NCBI GenBank assembly: GCA_902620585.1
Contig: CACNJC010000001.1
Location: 82,879 to 146,878, forward strand
Length of the DNA stretch: 64,000 bases
Reading direction: 5' to 3'
Origin: an uncultured Pelagibacteraceae bacterium
Lineage (GTDB): Bacteria > Pseudomonadota > Alphaproteobacteria > Pelagibacterales > Pelagibacteraceae
The number at the start of each line of letters is the position of its first letter. The first letter of the stretch is position 1. The notes below the pieces were generated by a model. That model was not told the DNA's origin. It saw only the letters and a program-made list of their open reading frames with translations, and made no database searches. Made by a program: the position numbers and the translations under genes. Positions 52,720 to 62,915 of the stretch are shown here, piece by piece.

Positions 52720-53295
52720 ATGAGAAATTTATTAGGAATCTTAATAATAGCTATTGCTATTAACACAAGTTTGTTTGCGGCTGAGGCAGGCATGCCTCAG
52801 CTGGATCCGAAGTATTGGGCATCACAGGCTTTTTGGTTAATTTTAGTTTTTACAGTTCTTTATATTTCGATATCAAAATTTTATTTACCCAAAATTAAAT
52901 ATAGCCTTAACAATAGGGAAAATAAGATTAAAGATGATCTAGAGGATGCTAATAAATTTAATGATCAGTCAGAAAAAAAAATTAAAGAGTATGAGACTAT
53001 CATGGAAAATGCAAAAAAAGATGTAGCAAAAATATATTTAGAGTCCAAAAATATTTTAGATAAAGATATTCAAACTAAAAAGATTAAAATTGAAAAAGAA
53101 ATTGAAAATGAGATTTTAAAGGCTCAGAAAGAAATAATTGAACTTAAAAAAAATTCCATATCTTCAATTCAAATTATTTCAAAAGATATCGCATCAAAAA
53201 TTATTGAAAATATATCTGGAGAAAGACTGAATGAGAGTAGCATTAAAGCTGCTGTAGAAGAAGTAAGCAAGAAAAATATTGGGAAATATCTATGA
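52720..53295 (+). CDS. ATP synthase F0 subunit b'
   Basis: MPQLDPKYWASQAFWLILVFTVLYISISKFYLPKI plus coiled coil; between atpE and a second b-type gene. Confidence 0.92.
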   Translation: MRNLLGILIIAIAINTSLFAAEAGMPQLDPKYWASQAFWLILVFTVLYISISKFYLPKIKYSLNNRENKIKDDLEDANKFNDQSEKKIKEYETIMENAKKDVAKIYLESKNILDKDIQTKKIKIEKEIENEILKAQKEIIELKKNSISSIQIISKDIASKIIENISGERLNESSIKAAVEEVSKKNIGKYL

Positions 53296-53789
53296 CATTA
53301 GATGCAACTTTTTGGGTCACAGTTTCTTTTTTTATATTTGTTGGAATTTTAATCTACTTCAAAATACCCCAAAAAATAAAAGTTTTGTTGGATGAAAATA
53401 TTTCGAATATTAAAAATCAAATAAATGAAGCTGAAAAATTGAAAGAAGATGCAAAAAATATTTTGACTGAGCATGAAAAAAAAATAAGTAATTCAAAAAA
53501 TGAGGTTAAAGCAATGATAAATAAAGCAAATGACCAAGCAGACAAAAATGTTATCAGAACAAATAAAGAATTTCATAATCTCATGGAAAATAGAAAAAAG
53601 AATGCTGAGGAGAGGATTAGACAGCTAAAAAACCAAGCCATTAAAGATATTAAAAACGCCTCTGTCAAAATAGGCATCGAGTCAGTTGAAAAACTCATAA
53701 AAAACTCACTTGACAAAAGCAAATTAGACAAAATTTATAGCTCTAGTATCGAGGAAACAAAATTAGCACTTAAGAAAAAATCCAGTTAG
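53292..53789 (+). CDS. atpF: ATP synthase F0 subunit b
   Basis: ATFWVTVSFFIFVGILIYFKIPQKIKVLLDENISNIKNQINEAEKLKEDA. Confidence 0.93.
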   Translation: MTLDATFWVTVSFFIFVGILIYFKIPQKIKVLLDENISNIKNQINEAEKLKEDAKNILTEHEKKISNSKNEVKAMINKANDQADKNVIRTNKEFHNLMENRKKNAEERIRQLKNQAIKDIKNASVKIGIESVEKLIKNSLDKSKLDKIYSSSIEETKLALKKKSS

Positions 53790-53806
53790 TATAGGCCATA
53801 AACTAT

Positions 53807-55273
53807 ATGGCAAAAAAAATAATAGTTATTGGCTCAGGCTTTGGTGGACTAGCGGCGTCGCTAAGATTAAAAGCCAAAGGTTATAGTGTAACTTTAATTG
53901 AAAAACATCCTGATTTGGGGGGTAGAGCAAGAGTATTTAAAAGGGGAAATTTTACCTACGATGGTGGTCCTACTGTAATCACTGCTCCATACCTATTAAA
54001 AGAATTATTTGATTTATTTAACAAAAAAATTTCAGATTATGTTGAAATAGTCCCTTTAAGTTTATGGTACAGATTTGTATTTAGTGATGGGCAAACTTTT
54101 GATTACTCTGGTGATGAGAAATCAATGGAGGAAGAAGTGAAAAAGTTTTCAGACAAAGACTTTAGAGGATATAATAACCTAGTAAAGTTTACTGAGAAAA
54201 TTTTCAATAAGGGTTTTACAGATCTTGCAGATAAACCTTTTAACAATCTTACTTTCATGCTTAAACAAGTTCCATCATTATTGCATTTAAAAAGTTATAA
54301 GTCTGTTTTTCAACTGGTTTCAAATTATATTTCTAATGAAAAATTAAGAAGGGTTTTCAGTATGCATCCTCTCTTAGTAGGTGGTAATCCTTTTACCACA
54401 ACCTCAATTTATACATTAATTTTATTTTTAGAAAAAAAATGGGGTATACACTATTCAATGGGAGGGACAGGCAACGTGGTAAAAGCATTAGAAAAATTAA
54501 TAAAGGAGGAAAATATTAAAATTATTAAAGATGCTGAAGTGACTGAGATCATTTCTACCAAAAACAAAGTTACGGGGGTGAAAACAAACAATTCTAAGAT
54601 TATTGATTGTGACTATGTTGTTTGTAACTCAGATCCACCAAACGTGTATCAAAATTTAATAAAGTCTAAAGATAATTATAGTTTTTTATTTAAACAAAAA
54701 ATGAAAAGGATGGATTACTCCATGGGCTTATTTGTTTATTATTTTGGATCTAAAAAACAATACAAGAATGTAGCTCATCATACAATCTACTTTGGAAATT
54801 CTTATGAAAAACACCTAGATAAAATATTTGAGAAAAAAACTCTTTCTGAAGATATTAGTTATTATTTGCATAGACCTTCAGCCACAGACCCCAATATGGC
54901 GCCAAATGGTCAAGATGCATTTTATGTTTTAGTCCCCGTACCAAATAATTTATCAAATATAAATTGGTCTAGTGAGGGTGAAAAATTCAAAAATCTAGTT
55001 TTAGATAAAATGAGTAAATCAGTATTGCCTGGAATAAAAGAAAATGTAATAAGCGATTTTTATCTGACTCCTGATTACTTTGAAAATGACTTAGCAACGC
55101 TTCATGGTTCGGGATTTTCAATTCAACCTAAATTTTCACAATCAGCATATTTTAGATTTCATAATCAGTCAGAGGTATTTGATAATTTGTATTTTGTGGG
55201 TGCTGGAACACATCCTGGTGCAGGAATGCCAGGTGTATTATCATCTGCTAAGATATTAGATAGATTGTTTTAA
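53807..55273 (+). CDS. crtI: Phytoene desaturase
   Basis: IIVIGSGFGGLAASLRLKAKGYSVTLIEKHPDLGGRARVF, YDGGPTVITAPYLLKELF, YFVGAGTHPGAGMPGVLSSAKI. Confidence 0.96.
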   Translation: MAKKIIVIGSGFGGLAASLRLKAKGYSVTLIEKHPDLGGRARVFKRGNFTYDGGPTVITAPYLLKELFDLFNKKISDYVEIVPLSLWYRFVFSDGQTFDYSGDEKSMEEEVKKFSDKDFRGYNNLVKFTEKIFNKGFTDLADKPFNNLTFMLKQVPSLLHLKSYKSVFQLVSNYISNEKLRRVFSMHPLLVGGNPFTTTSIYTLILFLEKKWGIHYSMGGTGNVVKALEKLIKEENIKIIKDAEVTEIISTKNKVTGVKTNNSKIIDCDYVVCNSDPPNVYQNLIKSKDNYSFLFKQKMKRMDYSMGLFVYYFGSKKQYKNVAHHTIYFGNSYEKHLDKIFEKKTLSEDISYYLHRPSATDPNMAPNGQDAFYVLVPVPNNLSNINWSSEGEKFKNLVLDKMSKSVLPGIKENVISDFYLTPDYFENDLATLHGSGFSIQPKFSQSAYFRFHNQSEVFDNLYFVGAGTHPGAGMPGVLSSAKILDRLF

Positions 55274-56118
55274 TGACAGGCCTTATAAAAAAACATGCAA
55301 AATCATTTTACTGGGCAAGTTTTTTTTTATCAAAAGAAGTGTTTAAGAAATGTTCATTTTTATATAACTTTTGCAGAACCCTAGATGATATTGTTGATGA
55401 TAATAAGATGTTAGACGCAAAACAACAAGAATTTTTAAACTTCAAAAAAAATTTTACAGATAAAAATTTTAATAATCCAATAATAAGGGAAATGTGGTCA
55501 ATTATAGATAGTGAAAACATTTCTAAAAAAGTTGTGATTGACCTATTTGATGGTGTTGAAACAGATTTAAAGGAAAAAGTGCAAATTAATTCAAAAAAGG
55601 AATTATTGGTTTATTCTTATAGAGTTGCAGGTACAGTTGGTTTAATGATGTCAAAAATTCTTAAGGTAAATAGTAAAGAGGCTTTAAAAGGTGCAATAGA
55701 TCTTGGTATTGCGATGCAACTTACTAATATTGCCCGGGATGTTTGTGAAGATAAAATTCGTAATAGAAAATATATTGAACATGATTTTTCATCAATTCAG
55801 AAAATTATCGAAGAGTCACAAGTGTTTTATGAAAACTCGTTTAACTCTATGAGTTGCATACCAATTCAATCAAGATTTTCAGTTATTGTTGCAAGAAGAA
55901 TTTACAAAAAAATCAATGATTACATTCTTAAACAAAAAAATATTGAAAATTATAATAAAGCTGGAAAAATATATGTTCCAGTATTTGAAAAAATAATTCA
56001 AACTTTTTTATCTTTTTTTGACTTCATAAAGTTATTATTTATTCAAAATTTAAATTACGATAATCATATAAATCACAATATTTTGAAAGAGGAAATTAAC
56101 ATAAATGAAAGAATTTAA
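55273..56118 (+). CDS. crtB: Phytoene synthase
   Basis: FYWASFFL, FCRTLDDIVDD, YRVAGTVGLMMSKIL, GIAMQLTNIARDVCEDK. Confidence 0.95.
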   Translation: MTGLIKKHAKSFYWASFFLSKEVFKKCSFLYNFCRTLDDIVDDNKMLDAKQQEFLNFKKNFTDKNFNNPIIREMWSIIDSENISKKVVIDLFDGVETDLKEKVQINSKKELLVYSYRVAGTVGLMMSKILKVNSKEALKGAIDLGIAMQLTNIARDVCEDKIRNRKYIEHDFSSIQKIIEESQVFYENSFNSMSCIPIQSRFSVIVARRIYKKINDYILKQKNIENYNKAGKIYVPVFEKIIQTFLSFFDFIKLLFIQNLNYDNHINHNILKEEININERI

Positions 56119-57172
56119 TTACGTTATTGTCGGCGGAGGTTGTGCGGGATTATCTTTAGCATATGAACTTGAGATTAATAATAAATTAAAAGATAAAACT
56201 CTTGCAATAATTGAAACACGTGGAGAATATAAAAGAGACAAAACATGGTCCTTCTGGAAAGTTTTTGATCATAGTTTTAATGACTGTGTCATTAAAAGTT
56301 GGGATAACTTTACAATTAACACCTCAGAGAATTCTCATGAATTAAGAAATAAAGATTTTCCATACCAAAGTATTGATAGTGGAAAATTTTATAAAAAAAT
56401 AAACTATAAACTTTCTGCTAATCAGAATGTAAGTTTTTTTAAAAATCTAGATGAAGTTAATTCAGAAAATTCAATTATCTTTAATAGTGTTATGAAAGAA
56501 AAACCTAATAAATCCAAGCTATGGCAGCACTTTCAAGGAATTGAGATAGAGACACCAAAAAATATTTTTGATGATGAGATAGTAAATTTGATGGATTTTA
56601 ATTGTGATCAGAGAAATGATGTGCATTTTTTTTATACATTGCCATTCAGTAAAAATAGAGCTTTGATTGAAACAACTTGGTTATCAAGTTTAGAAGACCA
56701 AAGTCTTATGGACTATGATATTCAACTAGAAAATTATATTAGAAATAATCTTGGAATAGAAAGTTATAAAGTTAATTTTACTGAGAAGGGAGCTATACCA
56801 TTATATTGTCCGCCATTTAAAAATGATAACAAAACTATAAATATTGGATCTGCTGGTGGAATGACTAGATTAAGCACAGGATATACTTTTTTAAATATTC
56901 AAGAACATAGTAAATATATTGTAAAAAATATTGATAAAATAAAAAAATTAAAAACATTCAATCTAGGAAAAAGATATCAATTTTTAGATAAAGTGTTTCT
57001 AAAAGTTTTAGAAAAACATCCAGAAAAAATGCCAAAAATATTCTTTAATATGTTTAAATCATCTTCAAAAACTGTTATTAAATTTTTATCAAACAAAAGT
57101 AACATTTTTGAAGACATAAAAATAATAGGCAAAATGCCAAAATTAGTTTTTCTAAAATCATTATTTAATTAA
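56105..57172 (+). CDS. crtY: Lycopene beta-cyclase
   Basis: YVIVGGGCAGLSLAYEL, DKTWSFW, FFYTLPFSKNRALIETTWLS, IGSAGGMTRLSTGYTFLNIQ. Confidence 0.93.
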   Translation: MKEFNYVIVGGGCAGLSLAYELEINNKLKDKTLAIIETRGEYKRDKTWSFWKVFDHSFNDCVIKSWDNFTINTSENSHELRNKDFPYQSIDSGKFYKKINYKLSANQNVSFFKNLDEVNSENSIIFNSVMKEKPNKSKLWQHFQGIEIETPKNIFDDEIVNLMDFNCDQRNDVHFFYTLPFSKNRALIETTWLSSLEDQSLMDYDIQLENYIRNNLGIESYKVNFTEKGAIPLYCPPFKNDNKTINIGSAGGMTRLSTGYTFLNIQEHSKYIVKNIDKIKKLKTFNLGKRYQFLDKVFLKVLEKHPEKMPKIFFNMFKSSSKTVIKFLSNKSNIFEDIKIIGKMPKLVFLKSLFN

Positions 57173-58077
57173 TGGAAAGAATAAATTTCATACACTCCGT
57201 TATATTTTTTAACTTTTGCATTTTGCTTAGTCCGTTTTATCTCATGATTAGTTTTGATCCGATAATACTTTGTTTGTTTTTAATACTAGTTTTAGGAATT
57301 TCACACGGAGCATTAGATGATATTAAAGGAAAAAAGCTATTAAGAATATTTGGATTTAAATCTTCTATTTCTTTTTTTATTGCGTATATATTAATTTCTA
57401 TTTTGATAATAACTTCTTGGTTAATATTTCCTAATACTGTTTTATCTTTGTTTCTTATTGTTGCAGCTTATCATTTCGGCAAAGAAGATACGGTATTTTC
57501 TTTCCAAAGAAAATTTTGGATATCAGAAAGCTTATTTTTTTTAAAAGGATCATCGGTAATCTTAGTTCCATTATTATTGAAAAGAGAAGAGACGAACGAA
57601 ATATTTAGAATATTAAATTTTGAAGTTTTTGAATTTCAAATATTTAATGAAAAATTTTTAATATTTATGCTATGCCTAAGTTTTTTATCTTCTTTGTATA
57701 TTTCACACACAAAAAATAGCGATTTAAAAGGAATTATGATTATGGATTTTTTATCTTTAATTATATTAAATCTTTTTTTATCACCTATATTAGCCTTCAC
57801 AGTTTATTTTTGTTTTCTGCATTCAATTAGACATTCCATTACCCTAATTTTTGAACTTGATAAATCTTTCAAACCAGGATTGAAAAAATTTATTATAAAA
57901 GCAATTCCATTAACTTTTGCCACAGGAATAATATTTTTATTCGCGATTTATTTCTTGAACAATTTTTATAAGCTTGACGAAGCTATTTTTAAGGTGATTT
58001 TTATTGGTTTGGCGTCACTTACTTTTCCGCATATATTGTTAGAATATCTTTTAGAAAAAAATGAAAAAAAAACTTAA
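57172..58077 (+). CDS. blh: Beta-carotene 15,15'-dioxygenase (Brp/Blh family)
   Basis: LVLGISHGALDDIKG, AAYHFGKEDTVF, multiple TM segments; follows crtIBY. Confidence 0.9.
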   Translation: MERINFIHSVIFFNFCILLSPFYLMISFDPIILCLFLILVLGISHGALDDIKGKKLLRIFGFKSSISFFIAYILISILIITSWLIFPNTVLSLFLIVAAYHFGKEDTVFSFQRKFWISESLFFLKGSSVILVPLLLKREETNEIFRILNFEVFEFQIFNEKFLIFMLCLSFLSSLYISHTKNSDLKGIMIMDFLSLIILNLFLSPILAFTVYFCFLHSIRHSITLIFELDKSFKPGLKKFIIKAIPLTFATGIIFLFAIYFLNNFYKLDEAIFKVIFIGLASLTFPHILLEYLLEKNEKKT

Positions 58078-59005
58078 AATTTATTTAGCTTCTCCTAGGG
58101 GGTTTTGTGCTGGAGTTAAAAGAGCAATTGAGATTGTTGAAAAGTCTATTAACAAATTTGGTGCTCCAGTATATGTGCGACATGAAATTGTACATAATAA
58201 ACAAGTTGTTGAGGAATTGAGAGAAAAAGGTGCAATTTTTGTTGATGAGTTATCTGATATAAAGGATGTAAGTAGACCCGTTATTTTCTCTGCTCACGGT
58301 GTACCTAAATCAGTTCCAGAAGAAGCAAAATTAAAAAATTTATCTTTTGTGGATGCTACTTGTCCTCTAGTTTCTAAAGTACATAGAGAATCAGAACAAT
58401 TAAATAAAAATGGATACAAAATATTATTAATTGGACATAAAAATCATCCAGAGGTAATTGGTACCATGGGTCAACTTCCTAAGGGATCAATTAGACTTAT
58501 TGAAACTAAGAAAGATGTAGAAAGCCTCAAAATTGATAATTTTAAAAATCCTTTAGCTTATATTACACAAACAACACTTTCTGTAGATGATACAGCTGAG
58601 ATAATTGAAACACTTAAAAAAAAATTTCCTACAATTAAAGGTCCGATAAAAGAAGATATTTGTTACGCAACTACTAACAGACAATCTGCGGTAAAGGAAA
58701 TTGCTTCAAAGTGTGATATGTTTTTTGTGGTAGGCAGTCGTAATTCATCTAACTCGGTAAGATTGGTTGAGGTCGCTAAAAAAGCAGGATGCAATAACTC
58801 TCACTTAATGCATTCTGAGAAAGAAATTCCTTACAATGAAATAAATAATTCAGATACTATTGGTATATCATCAGGGGCTTCAGCCCCTGATAAATTAGTT
58901 CAAGCATTACTAAACAACATAAAAAAAGATCGAAAAGTGTCTATAGAAGAGGTAGTAGTTGCTGAAGAAAAAGTTGTTTTTAAATTACCAAAAGAACTTA
59001 ATTAA
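58061..59005 (+). CDS. ispH: 4-hydroxy-3-methylbut-2-enyl diphosphate reductase
   Basis: LASPRGFCAGVKRAIEIVE, VRHEIVHNKQVVEEL, VIFSAHGVPKSV, DATCPLVSKVH, SGASAPDKLV. Confidence 0.97.
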   Translation: MKKKLKIYLASPRGFCAGVKRAIEIVEKSINKFGAPVYVRHEIVHNKQVVEELREKGAIFVDELSDIKDVSRPVIFSAHGVPKSVPEEAKLKNLSFVDATCPLVSKVHRESEQLNKNGYKILLIGHKNHPEVIGTMGQLPKGSIRLIETKKDVESLKIDNFKNPLAYITQTTLSVDDTAEIIETLKKKFPTIKGPIKEDICYATTNRQSAVKEIASKCDMFFVVGSRNSSNSVRLVEVAKKAGCNNSHLMHSEKEIPYNEINNSDTIGISSGASAPDKLVQALLNNIKKDRKVSIEEVVVAEEKVVFKLPKELN

Positions 59006-59973
59006 TGGCTGTCTATACAAAATTGAATCAAAATAAAGTTGAAGAAATTCTCTCTAAATATAATTTAGGTAAACTGGATACATTTAAAGGTATTGAAGAA
59101 GGTATAGAAAATACAAATTATTTTTTGTTGGTAAATAAAAAAAAATTTATACTTACGATTTATGAAAAAAGAATGAAATCAAAAGATCTTCCTTTTTTTT
59201 CAGAATTGATGTCTTTATTAAATAAGTCGAATTTTAAATGTCCTGCGCCAATCCCCAATAATAAAAATAAGACTATAACAGATTTTGAAGGAAAAAAATT
59301 AATGATTGTTTCTTTTCTTGAAGGAAAATCAAAAAAAAATTTATCACCAATCAATTGTAAATCGGTGGGAACTGAAATAGCAAAAATGCACGATCTTACA
59401 AAAAATTTTAAATTGAGTCGTAGTAATGATCTATCTATAAAATCATGGAGGAAGATATTTGACTCCGTCAAAGACAAGTGTACAAAAATACATAAGGATC
59501 TTCCAAAATTAATTGATGAGAATCTAAAAAATGTTGAAATAAACTGGCCTAAAAATTTACCAAAAGGAATTATTCATGCAGATTTATTTCATGACAATAT
59601 TTTTTTCGTTCAAGATAAATTTAGTGGTGTAATTGATTTTTATTTTTCTTGTGAAGATTTCTTAGCTTTTGAAATAGCTATTTGTTTTAATGCTCTCTGT
59701 TTCGATGGTTATAAAAGTAATTTGAGTTTTAATGTTACAAAGGCAAAAAATTTTATTGACGGATATACATCTGTAAGAAAGCTTAAAAATGAGGAATTAG
59801 ATAGTATTAAAGTGTTATCTCAAGGAGCCGCTTTAAGATTTTTGTTAACTAGAGTTTTTGATGCACTGAATCCAGTAAAAGGTTCGATAGTAAAAATTAA
59901 AGACCCCATAGAATATTTGAAAAGATTAGAATTTCATAAAGATTCAAAAAATCACGAAAATTATTTTTTTTAA
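59005..59973 (+). CDS. thrB: Homoserine kinase (APH-fold ThrB)
   Basis: GIEEGIENTNYFLLVNKKKFILTIYEKR, GIIHADLFHDNIFF, GVIDFYFSCEDFLAFEIAICFNAL. Confidence 0.93.
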   Translation: MAVYTKLNQNKVEEILSKYNLGKLDTFKGIEEGIENTNYFLLVNKKKFILTIYEKRMKSKDLPFFSELMSLLNKSNFKCPAPIPNNKNKTITDFEGKKLMIVSFLEGKSKKNLSPINCKSVGTEIAKMHDLTKNFKLSRSNDLSIKSWRKIFDSVKDKCTKIHKDLPKLIDENLKNVEINWPKNLPKGIIHADLFHDNIFFVQDKFSGVIDFYFSCEDFLAFEIAICFNALCFDGYKSNLSFNVTKAKNFIDGYTSVRKLKNEELDSIKVLSQGAALRFLLTRVFDALNPVKGSIVKIKDPIEYLKRLEFHKDSKNHENYFF

Positions 59974-60398
59974 TGAAGTTTAAAATTTACACTGATGGTG
60001 CTTGCTCAGGAAATCCTGGAAAAGGAGGTTGGGCAGCAATAATCTTAGATAGTGGTTTACATCAATCAAGTATTTCAGGAAGTGAAGATAATACCACTAA
60101 TAACAGAATGGAGTTAATAGCTCCAATCATGGCTCTAAAAAAAATTAAAAAAAAATCTGAAATTACCATCTATACGGACTCTAAATACGTAAAAGACGGG
60201 ATTACCGATTGGATTGAAAAGTGGAAATTAAATAATTGGAAAAATTCAAATAAGAAACCTGTTAAAAATAAAGATCTTTGGATTAAGTTAGATAACTCCT
60301 GTAAAAAACATAAGGTTAGTTGGAAATGGGTTAAAGCGCACGCAGGGAACAAATATAATAATCTTGCTGATGAGTTAGCAGTTTTAGAAACTAAATAG
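59973..60398 (+). CDS. rnhA: Ribonuclease HI
   Basis: KIYTDGACSGNPGKGGWAAII, TTNNRMELIAPIMAL, IYTDSKYVKDGI, HAGNKYNNLADELA. Confidence 0.97.
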   Translation: MKFKIYTDGACSGNPGKGGWAAIILDSGLHQSSISGSEDNTTNNRMELIAPIMALKKIKKKSEITIYTDSKYVKDGITDWIEKWKLNNWKNSNKKPVKNKDLWIKLDNSCKKHKVSWKWVKAHAGNKYNNLADELAVLETK

Positions 60399-60876
60399 AT
60401 CTTAAAAAGTTCTCAGCTGCTGATTGTTCACAAATAGCTGTTTCTTTCTCTTCCTCTAATTTTTTAACTTCACCATTCTCCACTAGCATAGTGTATCTAT
60501 TTGATCTAATTCCTAATCCTTTTTCAGATTTATCTACTTCTGCTCCAATCGCTTTTGTAAATTTAAGAAAAGGGTCGCCAACCATTAAAATTTTGCTTCC
60601 AACATTTTGATTTTCTCCCCAAGCCTTCATAACGTTAGGATCGTTTACAGCAATACACACAATTTTTGAAATTCCTTTTTTCGTGGCTAGTTCATAATTT
60701 TTTATGTAACCAGGCAGATGAAAAGTCGAACAAGTTTTAGTAAAAGCACCTGGCATACCTAAAATAATAGTCTTGCCTTTGCAAATATCTAAGATATCGA
60801 TTTTTTTTACATCATTATTTTTATCAAGATAAAATAATTCTGAGCCTGGTAATTTATCTCCTATTTTTATTTTCAT
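60391..60876 (-). CDS. Peroxiredoxin (Prx5-type)
   Basis: GKTIILGMPGAFTKTCSTFHLPGY, VNDPNVMKAWGE, LGIRSNRYTMLVENGEVKKL. Confidence 0.93.
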   Translation of the reverse strand: MKIKIGDKLPGSELFYLDKNNDVKKIDILDICKGKTIILGMPGAFTKTCSTFHLPGYIKNYELATKKGISKIVCIAVNDPNVMKAWGENQNVGSKILMVGDPFLKFTKAIGAEVDKSEKGLGIRSNRYTMLVENGEVKKLEEEKETAICEQSAAENFLRSI

Positions 60877-62249
60877 TATATTTTGCTTAAAATATATTTT
60901 TTAACTTCTAAACTTGAATTATTGATAATATCAAATGTTTCTTTTTTATCTATATTCAATTTTAGATGCTCAGGGGAATCTAAATTTTTCCCAATTGCTT
61001 TTTTAATTGTGTCACTGAATTTGTAAGGATGAGCTGTTCCAAGAACAACTATATCTCCTAAATTTTTAAAACTTTTTGCTGCTCCTACTCCTGTAGCAGT
61101 GTGGGGATCAATTATAAATTTATGCTCTTTATACATCTCATTTATAATATTTAATGTTTCTTCATCTGTTACTTTTGCTGCTTTAAAATCTTCTTTTATT
61201 TTATCGATTTCTTTTTTTTCTAGATTAAATAAATTTTTTGATGATAAGTCATTCATTAGTGATCCTACCTTAGTATCATTTTCATCTAATATATAATACA
61301 GAAGCCTTTCAAAATTACTGGCAACTTGAATATCCATGCTAGGCGTGATGGTTGGTTTCACAGTATCAGGTTTATACTCACCTGTATTAATTACTCTTTG
61401 CAAGATATCATTTTTATTAGTAGCGACTATAAGCTTGTTAATTGGCAAACCCATTTTTTTTGCTACGTATCCAGCATAAATATCTCCAAAATTTCCAGTT
61501 GGCACAGAGAAACTGATGTTTTTTTTTTTAAGTTTAAAGAAAGAGTAAAAATAATAAACAATCTGACAAACAATTCTTGCCCAGTTGATTGAATTTACAC
61601 CTGACATATTAATTCTTGCTCTAAAACTATCCTCATTGAAAAGCTCTTTTACAATTTTTTGACAATCATCAAATGATCCCTCTATAGCCATATTGAAAAT
61701 ATTGGCACCGCCTATTGTTGTCATAATTTTTCTTTGAATATTAGAAATCTTGTTATGTGGATGCAGTACAAAAAGATTTATATTTTTTCTATTGCTTAAC
61801 GCTGCTATAGCTGCCGAACCAGTGTCTCCTGATGTAGCAACAACGATATTTACAGTCTTATTTTTAGCAACCTGTAAGTGATCATACATATTTCCAATCA
61901 CCTGCATTGCAATATCTTTAAAAGCTAAAGTAGGTCCATGATAAAGTTCAAGAAGATTAATATCTCCAATCTTTTTTAAATTAACAACTTCTTTATTCTT
62001 AAAACAGTTATAGGATTTTTGTATCAGTGAGCTTAGTTCATTTTTTTTAATTTCATTTGGACAGAAATTAAATATTATTTCTGATGCAAGTTCGTTGTAA
62101 TTAAGGTGGCTTAAAATATTAAGATCTTCTTTATTATATTTCTTTATTTTAGTGGGTAAAAACAACCCTCCTCCTGGAGCAAGGCCTCTTAAAAAAATAT
62201 CTTTAAAACTAAATTTTAAAGATTTGTTTCTAGTGCTAAAATAATTCAT
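60876..62249 (-). CDS. thrC: Threonine synthase
   Basis: YFSTRNKSLKFSFKDIFLRGLAPGGGLFLP, HGPTLAFKDIAMQVIGN, VATSGDTGSAAIAAL, VPTGNFGDIYAGYVAKKMGLP. Confidence 0.96.
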   Translation of the reverse strand: MNYFSTRNKSLKFSFKDIFLRGLAPGGGLFLPTKIKKYNKEDLNILSHLNYNELASEIIFNFCPNEIKKNELSSLIQKSYNCFKNKEVVNLKKIGDINLLELYHGPTLAFKDIAMQVIGNMYDHLQVAKNKTVNIVVATSGDTGSAAIAALSNRKNINLFVLHPHNKISNIQRKIMTTIGGANIFNMAIEGSFDDCQKIVKELFNEDSFRARINMSGVNSINWARIVCQIVYYFYSFFKLKKKNISFSVPTGNFGDIYAGYVAKKMGLPINKLIVATNKNDILQRVINTGEYKPDTVKPTITPSMDIQVASNFERLLYYILDENDTKVGSLMNDLSSKNLFNLEKKEIDKIKEDFKAAKVTDEETLNIINEMYKEHKFIIDPHTATGVGAAKSFKNLGDIVVLGTAHPYKFSDTIKKAIGKNLDSPEHLKLNIDKKETFDIINNSSLEVKKYILSKI

Positions 62250-62908
62250 TTTTTTCTTCTAAAATATAAATAATAAAAAATTATAGAAACTGATATTGCA
62301 TACCATGTTATAGCATATTTGAGGTGATTATTTGGCACATCAATACTAATCTTTTTAGGAAGTGGTATCTTAACTTGATTATCCTCTAAAAAAATAACGA
62401 ATTCATTAAATTGTTCTCCTGTAGCATCTCTCAGATCTTCTAAATCAATCGAAAACCAAATATTATTTTTAAGATCATTATCTGGTTTAAACATATTTGG
62501 CTTATATATCTCTCTTAAAAGTCCAACTATTTTTTTCTCATTTGCTACTTCAAAATTTATGCTAGGATTATCTTTAAGTTCTTTAATAATCCATCCTCTA
62601 TTAACTAAAACATTTTCACCTTTATTAGTCCTAAAAGGAGTAATAACATCATATCCAGGTTTACCACTATCATTTAAACTATACAGAAATATTTGTTTAT
62701 CAAAATCAAATTTTCCTAAAGTATTAACTCGTTGATAATTTTTTTTAATTGAGTTTGAGTATTCTATAGTACTAGAATTCAATCCAGAAGATATTTCGTT
62801 AATGAGTTCTAGCTTCCATTGCAATCTATAAAGTTGCCAAGTACCTAGTGCACAAAATACTGTTATAAAAAAAATTACAAATAGTTGAAATAAAAATGCC
62901 TTTTTCAA
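62246..62908 (-). CDS. SURF1 family cytochrome oxidase assembly protein
   Basis: ALGTWQLYRLQWKLELI, NRGWIIKELKD, GLLREIYKPNMF, PNNHLKYAITWYAISVSIIFYYLYFRRKK. Start may be TTG at 62908; the ATG at 62965 lies inside coxC. Confidence 0.88.
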   Translation of the reverse strand: MKKAFLFQLFVIFFITVFCALGTWQLYRLQWKLELINEISSGLNSSTIEYSNSIKKNYQRVNTLGKFDFDKQIFLYSLNDSGKPGYDVITPFRTNKGENVLVNRGWIIKELKDNPSINFEVANEKKIVGLLREIYKPNMFKPDNDLKNNIWFSIDLEDLRDATGEQFNEFVIFLEDNQVKIPLPKKISIDVPNNHLKYAITWYAISVSIIFYYLYFRRKK

Positions 62909-62915
62909 TTTGAGT

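Noticed and set aside
59160-59477. 105-aa ORF antisense to thrB
   Set aside because: Inside a conserved gene; low-complexity hydrophobic translation.
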